Positions 16,927 through 24,180 of a DNA stretch of 64,000 bases are shown here, piece by piece (positions within the stretch are counted from its first letter, which is position 1; every line of letters starts with the position of its first letter). A program made the translations under genes and the position numbers. The notes beneath the pieces were generated by a model. It did not search any database, had not been told where the DNA came from, and saw nothing but the letters and a program-made list of their open reading frames with translations. Location: assembly GCF_017742215.1 (NCBI RefSeq), contig NZ_JAGHKP010000002.1, forward strand, positions 1 through 64,000, in the 5' to 3' direction. This DNA comes from Chitinophaga chungangae (GTDB lineage: Bacteria > Bacteroidota > Bacteroidia > Chitinophagales > Chitinophagaceae).

Positions 16927-18123
16927 TTATTGTTTGATCGCTGCGATGCCCGGCAGTACTTTTCCTTCGAAGTACTCCAGCATGGCGCCGCCGCCGGTGG
17001 ATACATAGCTCACCTTGTCCGCCAGGCCGAACTGGTTTACCGCGGCTACGGAATCTCCGCCGCCGACCAGCGAGAAAGCCCCGCCCGCAGTGGCTTTCAC
17101 GATCGCTTCGGCTACGGCTTTGGTGCCGCCCTGGAAGGCAGGCATTTCGAACACGCCCATGGGCCCGTTCCACAAAATCGTTTTAGACGCGGCGATCACG
17201 TCGCTGAACGTTGCGATGGCTTTCGGCCCGATGTCCAGCCCCATCCAGCCGGAGGGGATGTTGTCGTTAGACACCTGCTGCGTATTGGCGTCTGCCGCGA
17301 ATTTGTCCGCCGCCACGGAATCTTCGGGGATGAGCAGCTGCACGCCGAGGGATTTTGCTTTGGCGAGCAGTTCCAGCGCCAGGTCCAGCTTGTCGTTCTC
17401 CACCAGGGAGTTGCCTATTTCTTTGCCCTGCGCTTTCAGGAAAGTGTATGCCATGCCTCCGCCGATAATGATGTTGTTGGCTTTGGCGAGCAGATTTTCG
17501 ATGATGAGGATCTTGTCGCTTACTTTGGCGCCGCCGAGAATGGCGGTGAAAGGTTTTTCTGCGCTGTGCAGCACTTTTTCGGCGCTGCTGGTTTCGGCTT
17601 CCATGAGGAGGCCGAACATTTTTTTATCCGCCGGGAAAAATTCCGCGATCACGGCGGTGGAGGCGTGTGCGCGGTGCGCGGTGCCGAAGGCGTCGTTCAC
17701 GTATACGTCGCCCAGTTTGGAAAGCTGCCCGGCAAAGGTTTTGTCGCCTTTTTCTTCCTGTTTGTGGAAGCGGAGGTTTTCCAGCAGCAGCACTTCGCCG
17801 GGCTGCAGGTTTGCGGCCGCTTTTTCGGCGGGCTCGCCGATGCAGTCTTCCGCGAATTTCACGGTGGCGCCGCCGAGCAGTTTTACGAGGCGGTTCACGA
17901 GGTGTTTGAGGGAATATTTATCGGCGGGGCCGTCTTTCGGGCGGCCGAGATGGCTCATCAGGATCACGGAGCCGCCGTCTGCCAGTATCTTTTTGATAGT
18001 AGGCACGGCTGCCTGCATGCGGGTATCGTCGGTGATTTCGAGCTGATCGTTCAGGGGAACGTTAAAATCGACGCGGATAAGGGCTTTCTGGCCTTTGAAG
18101 TTATGATCAGAGAACTTGCTCAT
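16927..18123 (-). CDS. pgk: Phosphoglycerate kinase
   Basis: Phosphoglycerate kinase transfers phosphate from 1,3-bisphosphoglycerate to ADP in glycolysis. The protein is 398 residues, the normal length. Recognisable family segments include VDFNVPL near the N-terminus, [55 protein letters not shown] and the C-terminal GGGDSVAAV with [13 protein letters not shown]. It follows gapA on the same strand, the preceding enzyme of the pathway. A terminator lies between the two genes, so expression may depend on readthrough or a promoter in the 90-base gap. Confidence 0.98.
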   Translation of the reverse strand: MSKFSDHNFKGQKALIRVDFNVPLNDQLEITDDTRMQAAVPTIKKILADGGSVILMSHLGRPKDGPADKYSLKHLVNRLVKLLGGATVKFAEDCIGEPAEKAAANLQPGEVLLLENLRFHKQEEKGDKTFAGQLSKLGDVYVNDAFGTAHRAHASTAVIAEFFPADKKMFGLLMEAETSSAEKVLHSAEKPFTAILGGAKVSDKILIIENLLAKANNIIIGGGMAYTFLKAQGKEIGNSLVENDKLDLALELLAKAKSLGVQLLIPEDSVAADKFAADANTQQVSNDNIPSGWMGLDIGPKAIATFSDVIAASKTILWNGPMGVFEMPAFQGGTKAVAEAIVKATAGGAFSLVGGGDSVAAVNQFGLADKVSYVSTGGGAMLEYFEGKVLPGIAAIKQ

Positions 18124-18145
18124 GATGAAGGATTTAGGAATTTGG

Positions 18146-18194
18146 AAGAAAAAACCCTCCGTATAGGCTGTGAAACAGCTTATCGCGGAGGGTT
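18146..18194 (-). terminator. Terminator/attenuator between gapA and pgk
   Basis: On the minus strand AACCCTCCG pairs with CGGAGGGTT (18186-18194 with 18153-18161) around a secondary inner stem, followed by a T run. It lies 22 bases past the gapA stop and 23 bases before the pgk start, so it probably lowers pgk expression relative to gapA. Confidence 0.8.
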
Positions 18195-18215
18195 GGCAAA
18201 TATCTGAAGACCCGC

Positions 18216-19232
18216 TTATTTGCTGATCAGTTCTGCGAAATGTTTAACGGTACGCACCAGCTGGGATACGTAGCTCATTTCATTGTCGTACCAGGAAACG
18301 GTTTTCACCAGCTGAAGGTCGCCCTGGGTCATTACCCTGGTTTGGGTAGCGTCGAACAGGGAACCGAAGTTGATGCCGATGATGTCGGAGCTAACGATTT
18401 CGTCTTCGGTGTAGCCGAAAGATTCGTTGGCGGCGGCTTTCATGGTAGCGTTGATTTCTTCGGCGGTCACTTTTTTACTGAGGATGGTGGTCAGTTCGGT
18501 GAGGGAGCCGGTGATGGTGGGAACACGTTGTGCGCTGCCGTCCAATTTGCCTTTCAGTTCGGGCAGTACCAGGCCGATGGCTTTGGCTGCGCCGGTGCTG
18601 TTGGGAACGATGTTGGCTGCGGCGGCGCGGGCGCGGCGCAGGTCACCTTTCGGATGGGGGGCATCGAGGGTGTTCTGATCGTTCGTGTACGCGTGGATGG
18701 TGGTCATAAGACCGGTTACGATGCCGAATTTGTCGTTCAGCACTTTAGCCATCGGCGCGAGGCAGTTGGTGGTGCAGGAAGCGCAGGAGATCACGGTTTC
18801 GCTGCCGTCGAGGATATCGTGGTTTACGTTGAAAACGATGGTTTTCAGGTCGCCGGTTGCGGGAGCGGAGATCACCACGCGTTTAGCGCCTGCAGTGAGG
18901 TGGGCTTCAGCTTTCGTTTTATCGGTAAAGAAACCGGTGCATTCCAGCACTACGTCTACGCCATGATCTTTCCAGGGAATCTGGGAGGGATCTTTCTGCG
19001 CGTAGATCTTCACTTCATCGCCGTTAACGGTGATGGAATTGTCGCTATGCTTCACTTCCTGTCCAAATCTACCTTGCGCGGAATCGTATTTCAGCAGGTG
19101 CGCCAAAACGGCGGGGCTGGTCAGGTCATTGATCGCCACCACGTCGATGCCGGGCATATTGTAAATTTGGCGGTACGCCAAACGGCCGATGCGGCCGAAA
19201 CCATTAATACCAATTTTGAGAGAAGTTCCCAT
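18216..19232 (-). CDS. gapA: Glyceraldehyde-3-phosphate dehydrogenase, type I
   Basis: This is the glycolytic enzyme oxidising glyceraldehyde 3-phosphate to 1,3-bisphosphoglycerate with NAD. The protein is 338 residues. The Rossmann motif [14 protein letters not shown] is at the N-terminus and the active-site segment [13 protein letters not shown] carries the catalytic Cys. [16 protein letters not shown] near the C-terminus is also diagnostic. The codon usage, with few rare codons, and its consensus promoter fit high expression. It lies upstream of pgk in the same direction. Confidence 0.98.
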   Translation of the reverse strand: MGTSLKIGINGFGRIGRLAYRQIYNMPGIDVVAINDLTSPAVLAHLLKYDSAQGRFGQEVKHSDNSITVNGDEVKIYAQKDPSQIPWKDHGVDVVLECTGFFTDKTKAEAHLTAGAKRVVISAPATGDLKTIVFNVNHDILDGSETVISCASCTTNCLAPMAKVLNDKFGIVTGLMTTIHAYTNDQNTLDAPHPKGDLRRARAAAANIVPNSTGAAKAIGLVLPELKGKLDGSAQRVPTITGSLTELTTILSKKVTAEEINATMKAAANESFGYTEDEIVSSDIIGINFGSLFDATQTRVMTQGDLQLVKTVSWYDNEMSYVSQLVRTVKHFAELISK

Positions 19233-19267
19233 TTTACACTGTAGTTTGTAGATGAAAAATTGAAAGG

Positions 19268-19298
19268 CAAAATTACGTGCTTAACGGGTATTAATCAA
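19268..19298 (-). promoter_or_regulatory. Probable gapA promoter
   Basis: On the minus strand a -7 TAATTTTG (19268-19275) has a TTG at -33 (19296-19298) 20 bases upstream. It lies about 35 bases before the gapA start codon. Confidence 0.6.
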
Positions 19299-19324
19299 TA
19301 GATATTTAGGTTAAGTAAATTTAT

Positions 19325-19355
19325 TTTGGAAATATCGAAATGGATTATACCTTTG
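19325..19355 (+). promoter_or_regulatory. Promoter of tRNA-Glu
   Basis: The -33 TTTG (19325-19328) and -7 TACCTTTG (19348-19355) are separated by 19 bases, a perfect consensus placed about 20 bases before the mature tRNA 5' end. Confidence 0.85.
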
Positions 19356-19374
19356 CAATCCCAAATGAGGGAAT

Positions 19375-19446
19375 GCCGCGTTGGTCAATCGGCTAAGACG
19401 CCTCCCTTTCACGGAGGAATGACGGGTTCGACTCCCGTACGCGGTA
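19375..19446 (+). tRNA. tRNA-Glu (anticodon TTC)
   Basis: The 72-base sequence folds as a cloverleaf. The acceptor stem GCCGCGT pairs with ACGCGGT (first pair G-U), the D arm is GTC/GAC with GG in the loop, and the anticodon stem CCTCC/GGAGG holds loop CTTTCAC (anticodon TTC). The T arm ACGGG/CCCGT holds TTCGACT. The discriminator is A and CCA is not encoded. It has its own promoter and terminator. Confidence 0.95.
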
Positions 19447-19490
19447 CTGAAGGGAAGGTTAATAAATTTTAACACTCCTAAAAAATTAAA

Positions 19491-19517
19491 AGCCCATCAA
19501 TATGATGGGCTCTTTTT
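19491..19517. terminator. Terminator after tRNA-Glu, also usable by the opposing operon
   Basis: The stem AGCCCATCA (19491-19499) pairs with TGATGGGCT (19503-19511). A T run follows on the plus strand and an A-rich stretch precedes it, so it could also end the minus-strand operon whose last gene stops at 19667. Confidence 0.85.
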
Positions 19518-19666
19518 ATTGACTTACACACACTTGGGTGTTCAACTTTCTTCAGCTATTACTAATGTCAGGCCAATGAGGTTGGTTGCATTAACATTAT
19601 CCGTTCACAAGGGTATATAAAGCAGGCTTACCCGTCAAAGGCAGGTAAGGAACATAGATATGACAA

Positions 19667-20299
19667 CTATCGACCTCTCAGTTTCGAGCGAATATGGGAC
19701 AGGTACGCTTCTGTCACCTCCGGAAATTCCTTAAGGGGAATAAAAACTTTTCCAACCGATTGATCTTTACCTAAAACAAACAAGAAAGGAATCCCATTGC
19801 CTTCAATCGTCAGGCCCATGTTTCGACCAATTATATTCCAGACAGGCACATCCCATTCTCCGGAAGAGGCTTTTATGCGATACTCCCGTTCTGAATCGGA
19901 ATCAGTAACTACTCTTACATAATAATCGAGACTGTCTTTAAATTCCGCTTTCAATTCGGTAAAAACAAAGTCCATACAAGGCTTGCAATCCTTATTTGAG
20001 AAACGGAAAATGAGCTTTTGCTGATCATCTAAAAATTCTTCCAATGAAAACTTTCTTAGCGTAGTATCCTGCAAGGTCAGGCTAGAATCCAGTTTACGAA
20101 GCTCGTTTTCGATAATAAATGAAATATAGTTGTCGTAAAAGGAACTTACTGAAAAATGTGAGCCTTTACCACCTTTTTCTGGAAGAATAATAGGCCGCGC
20201 AGCACTACCTTTCATCATCCCGAAGAAAATGGCCGCGGCGGTTGCAATAATAGTTATAGTTATCAGAATCTGATTAAATGTGCGTTGTTGAAGTTTCAT
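19667..20299 (-). CDS. Membrane-anchored thioredoxin-like protein (CKPC)
   Basis: This 210-residue protein has one N-terminal membrane segment (about residues 11-28) and an extracytoplasmic domain. The segment QKLIFRFSNKDCKPCMDFV carries a CxxC pair (Cys105, Cys108) where a thioredoxin fold has its redox site. The later GNGIPFLFVLGKDQSVGKVF resembles the cis-Pro strand of that fold. It is related to the protein at 27109-27759: both end with a similar FxFxL...VxxxFIP...(T/V)EAY pattern. It overlaps the upstream glycosyltransferase gene by ATGA, so the two are translationally coupled. Role inferred: disulfide or redox handling for the operon's cysteine-rich products. Confidence 0.7.
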   Translation of the reverse strand: MKLQQRTFNQILITITIIATAAAIFFGMMKGSAARPIILPEKGGKGSHFSVSSFYDNYISFIIENELRKLDSSLTLQDTTLRKFSLEEFLDDQQKLIFRFSNKDCKPCMDFVFTELKAEFKDSLDYYVRVVTDSDSEREYRIKASSGEWDVPVWNIIGRNMGLTIEGNGIPFLFVLGKDQSVGKVFIPLKEFPEVTEAYLSHIRSKLRGR

Positions 20300-21603
20300 T
20301 TATAATTCATTTTATACCAGTTGTAAACTAACTGATTGCTGTAAATTGTCAGAAAAAGAATGTACGCAGTTATGGCAACTGTCAGAAATTTACTTCTCCT
20401 GTACGTGAAATGAATAGGCATGCCGTTAATGATATAGCAAAATACTGCAGTAAGCATAAAAATAGACGGGACATACATATACCGGTCTGCCATTACCGCC
20501 GGTCTGGTCATTGGAACGATTTGAAGACATATTCCCAAATGAATCATAAATGCGACGCCACAGAAAATGTAAAGCGGTTGTAGGTGTTTCCGCCTAAGGA
20601 AGTGGCACCCTCCCCACAAAATGATTATAAAAAGCATAGGAAATATATAATACAGCGTTGGAAGAGGCTGTCCGGCCGCCATGGGAAACTTATAGTTATA
20701 ATGTAACCCGAAAGGCAAAAACAAATTGAATACGTAAAAAAACAAACAGTAGAAAGACAAGAAGAAGCGCTGACTGAATGGATAAATGGATAAGTCCTTA
20801 ACGTCTGCATGATTAGCCTTCAAGGTAACCAGGCCCATCAACGCTGCAATCGAAAAAACTGCAATGAAGAAAAAAAACCACGACAATCCGATCTCACGCC
20901 AACTCTTTGGCCTTCGGTAACAAGCCCAGAAAGCCAGCAACATCGGAGCAATAACAACTACCTGCTCTTTGAAGAAAAATGATACTATAAAATATAAAAC
21001 AGACAATACCAATGACCAGTTCTTTCCTTTAGTTACACCATCGATAAAAGAAATTAAACTTAACAGGGTAAAAAAAGCGGATAACGTAATCTTGCTTGCG
21101 GAAATCCAAACCACAGTCTCTGTGTTGATCGGACTGATCATCCAAAAAACAGCAACAGACCAACCAATGAACGATTCGTTTGGATAGTTAAATGTCCTCA
21201 ATAACCTTACAACCAAAACAAACACCAAATAGGAGTTTACCAGATGGGTTATAAACGAAGCGAGATGAAAGTAATAAGGATCAAAACCATTTACCTTGTA
21301 AATGACCGCATAATAAAGTGTGTTAAGGGGACTATACTGTATACTATTAAACGTACTAAAAAGCTCCCTGAAATAGTCGTACGAAAGCGTCAGCCGGGGT
21401 ACGAGGTCATTGGTTAAAAGCATCCAGCGATCATCCGCACGAACAAAGCCAATTTCATAAAGTCTGCCGTAAGCAACTGTCACTAGGACCAAACTACTGC
21501 AAATACATGCAACTAATAGAGGAAGGCCTGATTTATCTTCTCCAGAGTTAGTTAATATCATTTTGAAAACAATTTGCTTAGTGAAAAAAGCCCATATAAC
21601 CAT
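20296..21603 (-). CDS. GT-C-type polytopic membrane glycosyltransferase
   Basis: This protein of about 435 residues has around ten hydrophobic helices. The first extracytoplasmic loop contains GFVRADDRWML, with Asp57-Asp58 where GT-C fold enzymes (PMT, ArnT, O-antigen and oligosaccharyl transferase relatives) keep their catalytic acidic residues. Such enzymes move sugar from a polyprenyl-phosphate donor to an acceptor outside the membrane. A start at the Met of MILTNSGEDK (21561) is an alternative. The gene directly follows a GtrB/DPM1-like synthase that would make the donor, and it overlaps the thioredoxin-like gene downstream. The acceptor is unknown. Overall family is moderately certain. 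Confidence 0.65.
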   Translation of the reverse strand: MVIWAFFTKQIVFKMILTNSGEDKSGLPLLVACICSSLVLVTVAYGRLYEIGFVRADDRWMLLTNDLVPRLTLSYDYFRELFSTFNSIQYSPLNTLYYAVIYKVNGFDPYYFHLASFITHLVNSYLVFVLVVRLLRTFNYPNESFIGWSVAVFWMISPINTETVVWISASKITLSAFFTLLSLISFIDGVTKGKNWSLVLSVLYFIVSFFFKEQVVVIAPMLLAFWACYRRPKSWREIGLSWFFFFIAVFSIAALMGLVTLKANHADVKDLSIYPFSQRFFLSFYCLFFYVFNLFLPFGLHYNYKFPMAAGQPLPTLYYIFPMLFIIILWGGCHFLRRKHLQPLYIFCGVAFMIHLGICLQIVPMTRPAVMADRYMYVPSIFMLTAVFCYIINGMPIHFTYRRSKFLTVAITAYILFLTIYSNQLVYNWYKMNYK

Positions 21604-21689
21604 GGTGAATTAAACATATATATGCCCAGAAAAGCGGCCCGCCAGAGGATAGCTATTACTGTCCCAGCGCCAGGCTGAAACCGAACATG

Positions 21690-22736
21690 TCAGCTTGCGA
21701 CCGGACGAGTTGTCCGCAATTCAGGTTTATGTTCAACAGACCTTGAAAATGATACGTCCCGTATTTCTTTCACCAGATATGCCGGGCGCCGTTTCGAGGC
21801 CAGAAACGTTTTTCCTAAATATTCCCCAATAATGCCAAGCATTAACATCTGAATGCCGGAAATAAATAGGACGCTTGCAATAATGGAAGTCCAGCCCTGA
21901 ACCGTCTGGTCTGTGAATAGATGGACATAAATCGCATAGATCCCATATAGAAAAGACATAAACGACAGGCCAACTCCAACAAATGACGAAAGCCTGAGCG
22001 GGCTCACGCTAAATGAAGTGATCCCACGCAAGGAAAGCGAAATTAACTTCAAGAAAGAGTATTTACTCTCCCCGTAAGATCGCGACTCAATATTTACCGG
22101 AACAGCGGTACAGTTAAATCCCATCCACGGAATAATTTCTTTGAGATAAGGGGTAGATTCCTTAAATTCAGCGAGGGCACTTACAACCTTCCTATCCACC
22201 AATCGGTAGTCTGGACCATCGGCAAGTATCTGTGTAGTGGAAATGATGTTCACGAACCGGTAAAATAGTTTTGCAAAAATGCGCCGGTTCAAGGCGCCAT
22301 CCATTTGTACGGCCCTGACCGTATTTACAATGTCAAATCCATCCTGCCATTTAGCAACCAACAGGTCAATTTTATCCGGAGGGTGCTGAAGATCGGCATC
22401 CATGCTGATTACACAATCTGCGTCAGTGGCAAAATCATACCCCGCCTTTAAAGCGTTGGGCTGTCCAAAATTTCTGGAAAGTGAGATGTATGCAACCAGC
22501 GGATCTTCATTGCTGAGTTTTTGCAATATGGAAAGCGTCTCGTCTTTGCTGCCATCGTCTATAAAAATAAAACGGTAATCATATTTCTTAACGTATCGTA
22601 CTACCGTCCGGTAAAACATCTCTACCATTAACTCCTCATTGTAGCAGGCGACGATAACAGTCAACCTAATGTTTTCCGGGTGCAATGCTTTTCTATTCAT
22701 TGGTACTTGTTTAGAAGGGATAACCAAATCAGTCAA
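21690..22736 (-). CDS. GtrB/DPM1-like polyprenyl-phosphate glycosyltransferase (GT2)
   Basis: This family-2 glycosyltransferase (348 residues) transfers a sugar from a nucleotide donor to undecaprenyl (or dolichyl-like) phosphate. The GT-A domain has VIVACYNEE, FIDDGSKDET and the metal-binding SMDADLQHPP (Asp113, Asp115). Further down, DGPDYRLVDRKVV and ESRSYGESKYS are typical of the GtrB/DPM1 branch. Two C-terminal membrane helices lie at about 235-260 and 275-300. A start at the Met of MNRKALHP (22700) is also possible. Together with the GT-C protein it forms a complete polyprenyl-linked glycosylation pair of the GtrB plus transferase type. Confidence 0.85.
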   Translation of the reverse strand: MTDLVIPSKQVPMNRKALHPENIRLTVIVACYNEELMVEMFYRTVVRYVKKYDYRFIFIDDGSKDETLSILQKLSNEDPLVAYISLSRNFGQPNALKAGYDFATDADCVISMDADLQHPPDKIDLLVAKWQDGFDIVNTVRAVQMDGALNRRIFAKLFYRFVNIISTTQILADGPDYRLVDRKVVSALAEFKESTPYLKEIIPWMGFNCTAVPVNIESRSYGESKYSFLKLISLSLRGITSFSVSPLRLSSFVGVGLSFMSFLYGIYAIYVHLFTDQTVQGWTSIIASVLFISGIQMLMLGIIGEYLGKTFLASKRRPAYLVKEIRDVSFSRSVEHKPELRTTRPVAS

Positions 22737-22864
22737 ATAAGATAATTTCGAAATGAACTATCAGATAAATTTGGTATTGCTTGAGGGAGGGTATCCCACA
22801 CCATTCATAAAATAGCAGCGAATCGGCTTCCTCTTTATAGCTTCGACCGATTGCCACTTCCCTC

Positions 22865-24127
22865 CTAGAGTTCTTCTTTCAGCTTCAGCCGAAGGATAAC
22901 TGGATTACTTGTTGAAGTACTCTTGTTAAAATACCTCTTTAGTGTTTCCGGATATGCAACTTTCTTATCTTTTGCCTCTTCCTTTCCATTGAAAAGAGAG
23001 AGCGAGGACAAACTGGTATAAATATATGTGCCATCACTGTACGCAATACCTATATTTTCAAAATTAGAAGTCACCTTGTCACAAATTGGCAGAAAAAAAG
23101 ACATCTCATCAGGCAATATGCGCTTATACGCTATGAGACTCCCTGAGGCCAGATTGTAAATCAAATTATCTTCCATGCTGGAAGTATATGCACTCGCTCT
23201 AAACAGGAGATTGTGTCCCAGCTTATAAAAGTTATTCAAAGAAAAAATCAAACTTTTGTTTTTTTGGACAAAGGCTATTCTCTTTTGCTCATAAATTCTA
23301 TTTACCAGGAAGTCATCGGGTAACGAAAAGGACTGCGGGAATATGAATTTATACGCAAGCGCGATACTGCTAGGCGTTATGCTATAAACTAAATAATCAT
23401 AGGGCTTTGTGAATAAAAAAACAGTATCATCGGCAGTGGGTTTGAGTGGTGAGACAGCAGTGCTCAAAACATCTATTTTACTTTCAGCAGCAGTATAGGG
23501 CATTCCGATTGAATGAATCGGATGACCAAATCTCAGCAGAGATCTTGAATAAGGCTTGTAATATATTGACAAAGTATCCAGATCTCTATATTGATCGTAA
23601 CCGATCAGCTGGTCTTTTGAAGTAAAACTGGTATTCAAATAGATGATTGGAATACCACTTAAATCCATATTCCTATCTGTGCGAACTACCTTTCCATCCA
23701 GGTCGCAGTAATTCATGCTTTGGAAATTATCGTTTGAAAAAACAATTTGGTTCGTCCACCTATTTATATAAAACCGTTGTATTCCTATGCCCTTTTTCCC
23801 ATTTATCCTCGCCCGAAATTTACCGTTGTCCTCAAAAATGAAGATGGCATTTTTATCATAGTCCAGTACAACAAAATGCCCGTTGAGTATTCCCAGTTGA
23901 TTGACCTTACCTAAAGTGCTTTTCGGGGTTGTTTCAAGCGGAATATACTCCAGTCCACTAAAAATATCAGAAACATTCCCTCCCATTGCATTGGAAGGGT
24001 CGATACGAATGGCTGTGAATGAGCTGGTGTCGATCTGGACAATATTCTGGGCATATGCCGGGGTTACAATCAGAAAGGCAAGTCCCACAACCTGCGAAAA
24101 CAATCTCCTAATAATCCTTGAGTTCAT
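22865..24127 (-). CDS. Secreted six-bladed beta-propeller protein (second copy)
   Basis: This exported protein of about 420 residues is of the 6-bladed beta-propeller (BF3164/TolB-like) family. The start at MNSRIIRRLFS (24127) is chosen because a signal peptide ending at TPAYAQ follows directly. The segments SGLEYIPLETTPKSTLGKV, FVVLDYDKNAIFIFEDNGKF and INRWTNQIVF show the repeating blade pattern. It aligns with the protein at 27772-29025 (RIIRLETKAESLIGRVDKI, FILDQVQSKAVFEFDGSGKF), so the two are paralogues, though this copy lacks a lipobox. Function of the family is unknown; it recurs beside NVEALA peptides in Bacteroidota. Confidence 0.75.
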   Translation of the reverse strand: MNSRIIRRLFSQVVGLAFLIVTPAYAQNIVQIDTSSFTAIRIDPSNAMGGNVSDIFSGLEYIPLETTPKSTLGKVNQLGILNGHFVVLDYDKNAIFIFEDNGKFRARINGKKGIGIQRFYINRWTNQIVFSNDNFQSMNYCDLDGKVVRTDRNMDLSGIPIIYLNTSFTSKDQLIGYDQYRDLDTLSIYYKPYSRSLLRFGHPIHSIGMPYTAAESKIDVLSTAVSPLKPTADDTVFLFTKPYDYLVYSITPSSIALAYKFIFPQSFSLPDDFLVNRIYEQKRIAFVQKNKSLIFSLNNFYKLGHNLLFRASAYTSSMEDNLIYNLASGSLIAYKRILPDEMSFFLPICDKVTSNFENIGIAYSDGTYIYTSLSSLSLFNGKEEAKDKKVAYPETLKRYFNKSTSTSNPVILRLKLKEEL

Positions 24128-24180
24128 GAAACTATTTTTAAATATCTTTTTTATGTCAGTATTCGGCAAATCGTCTGCAA

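Noticed and set aside
16906..18207. A 433-codon open frame on the plus strand across pgk
   Set aside because: It is antisense to pgk, which is unambiguous; the frame starts inside the bidirectional terminator.
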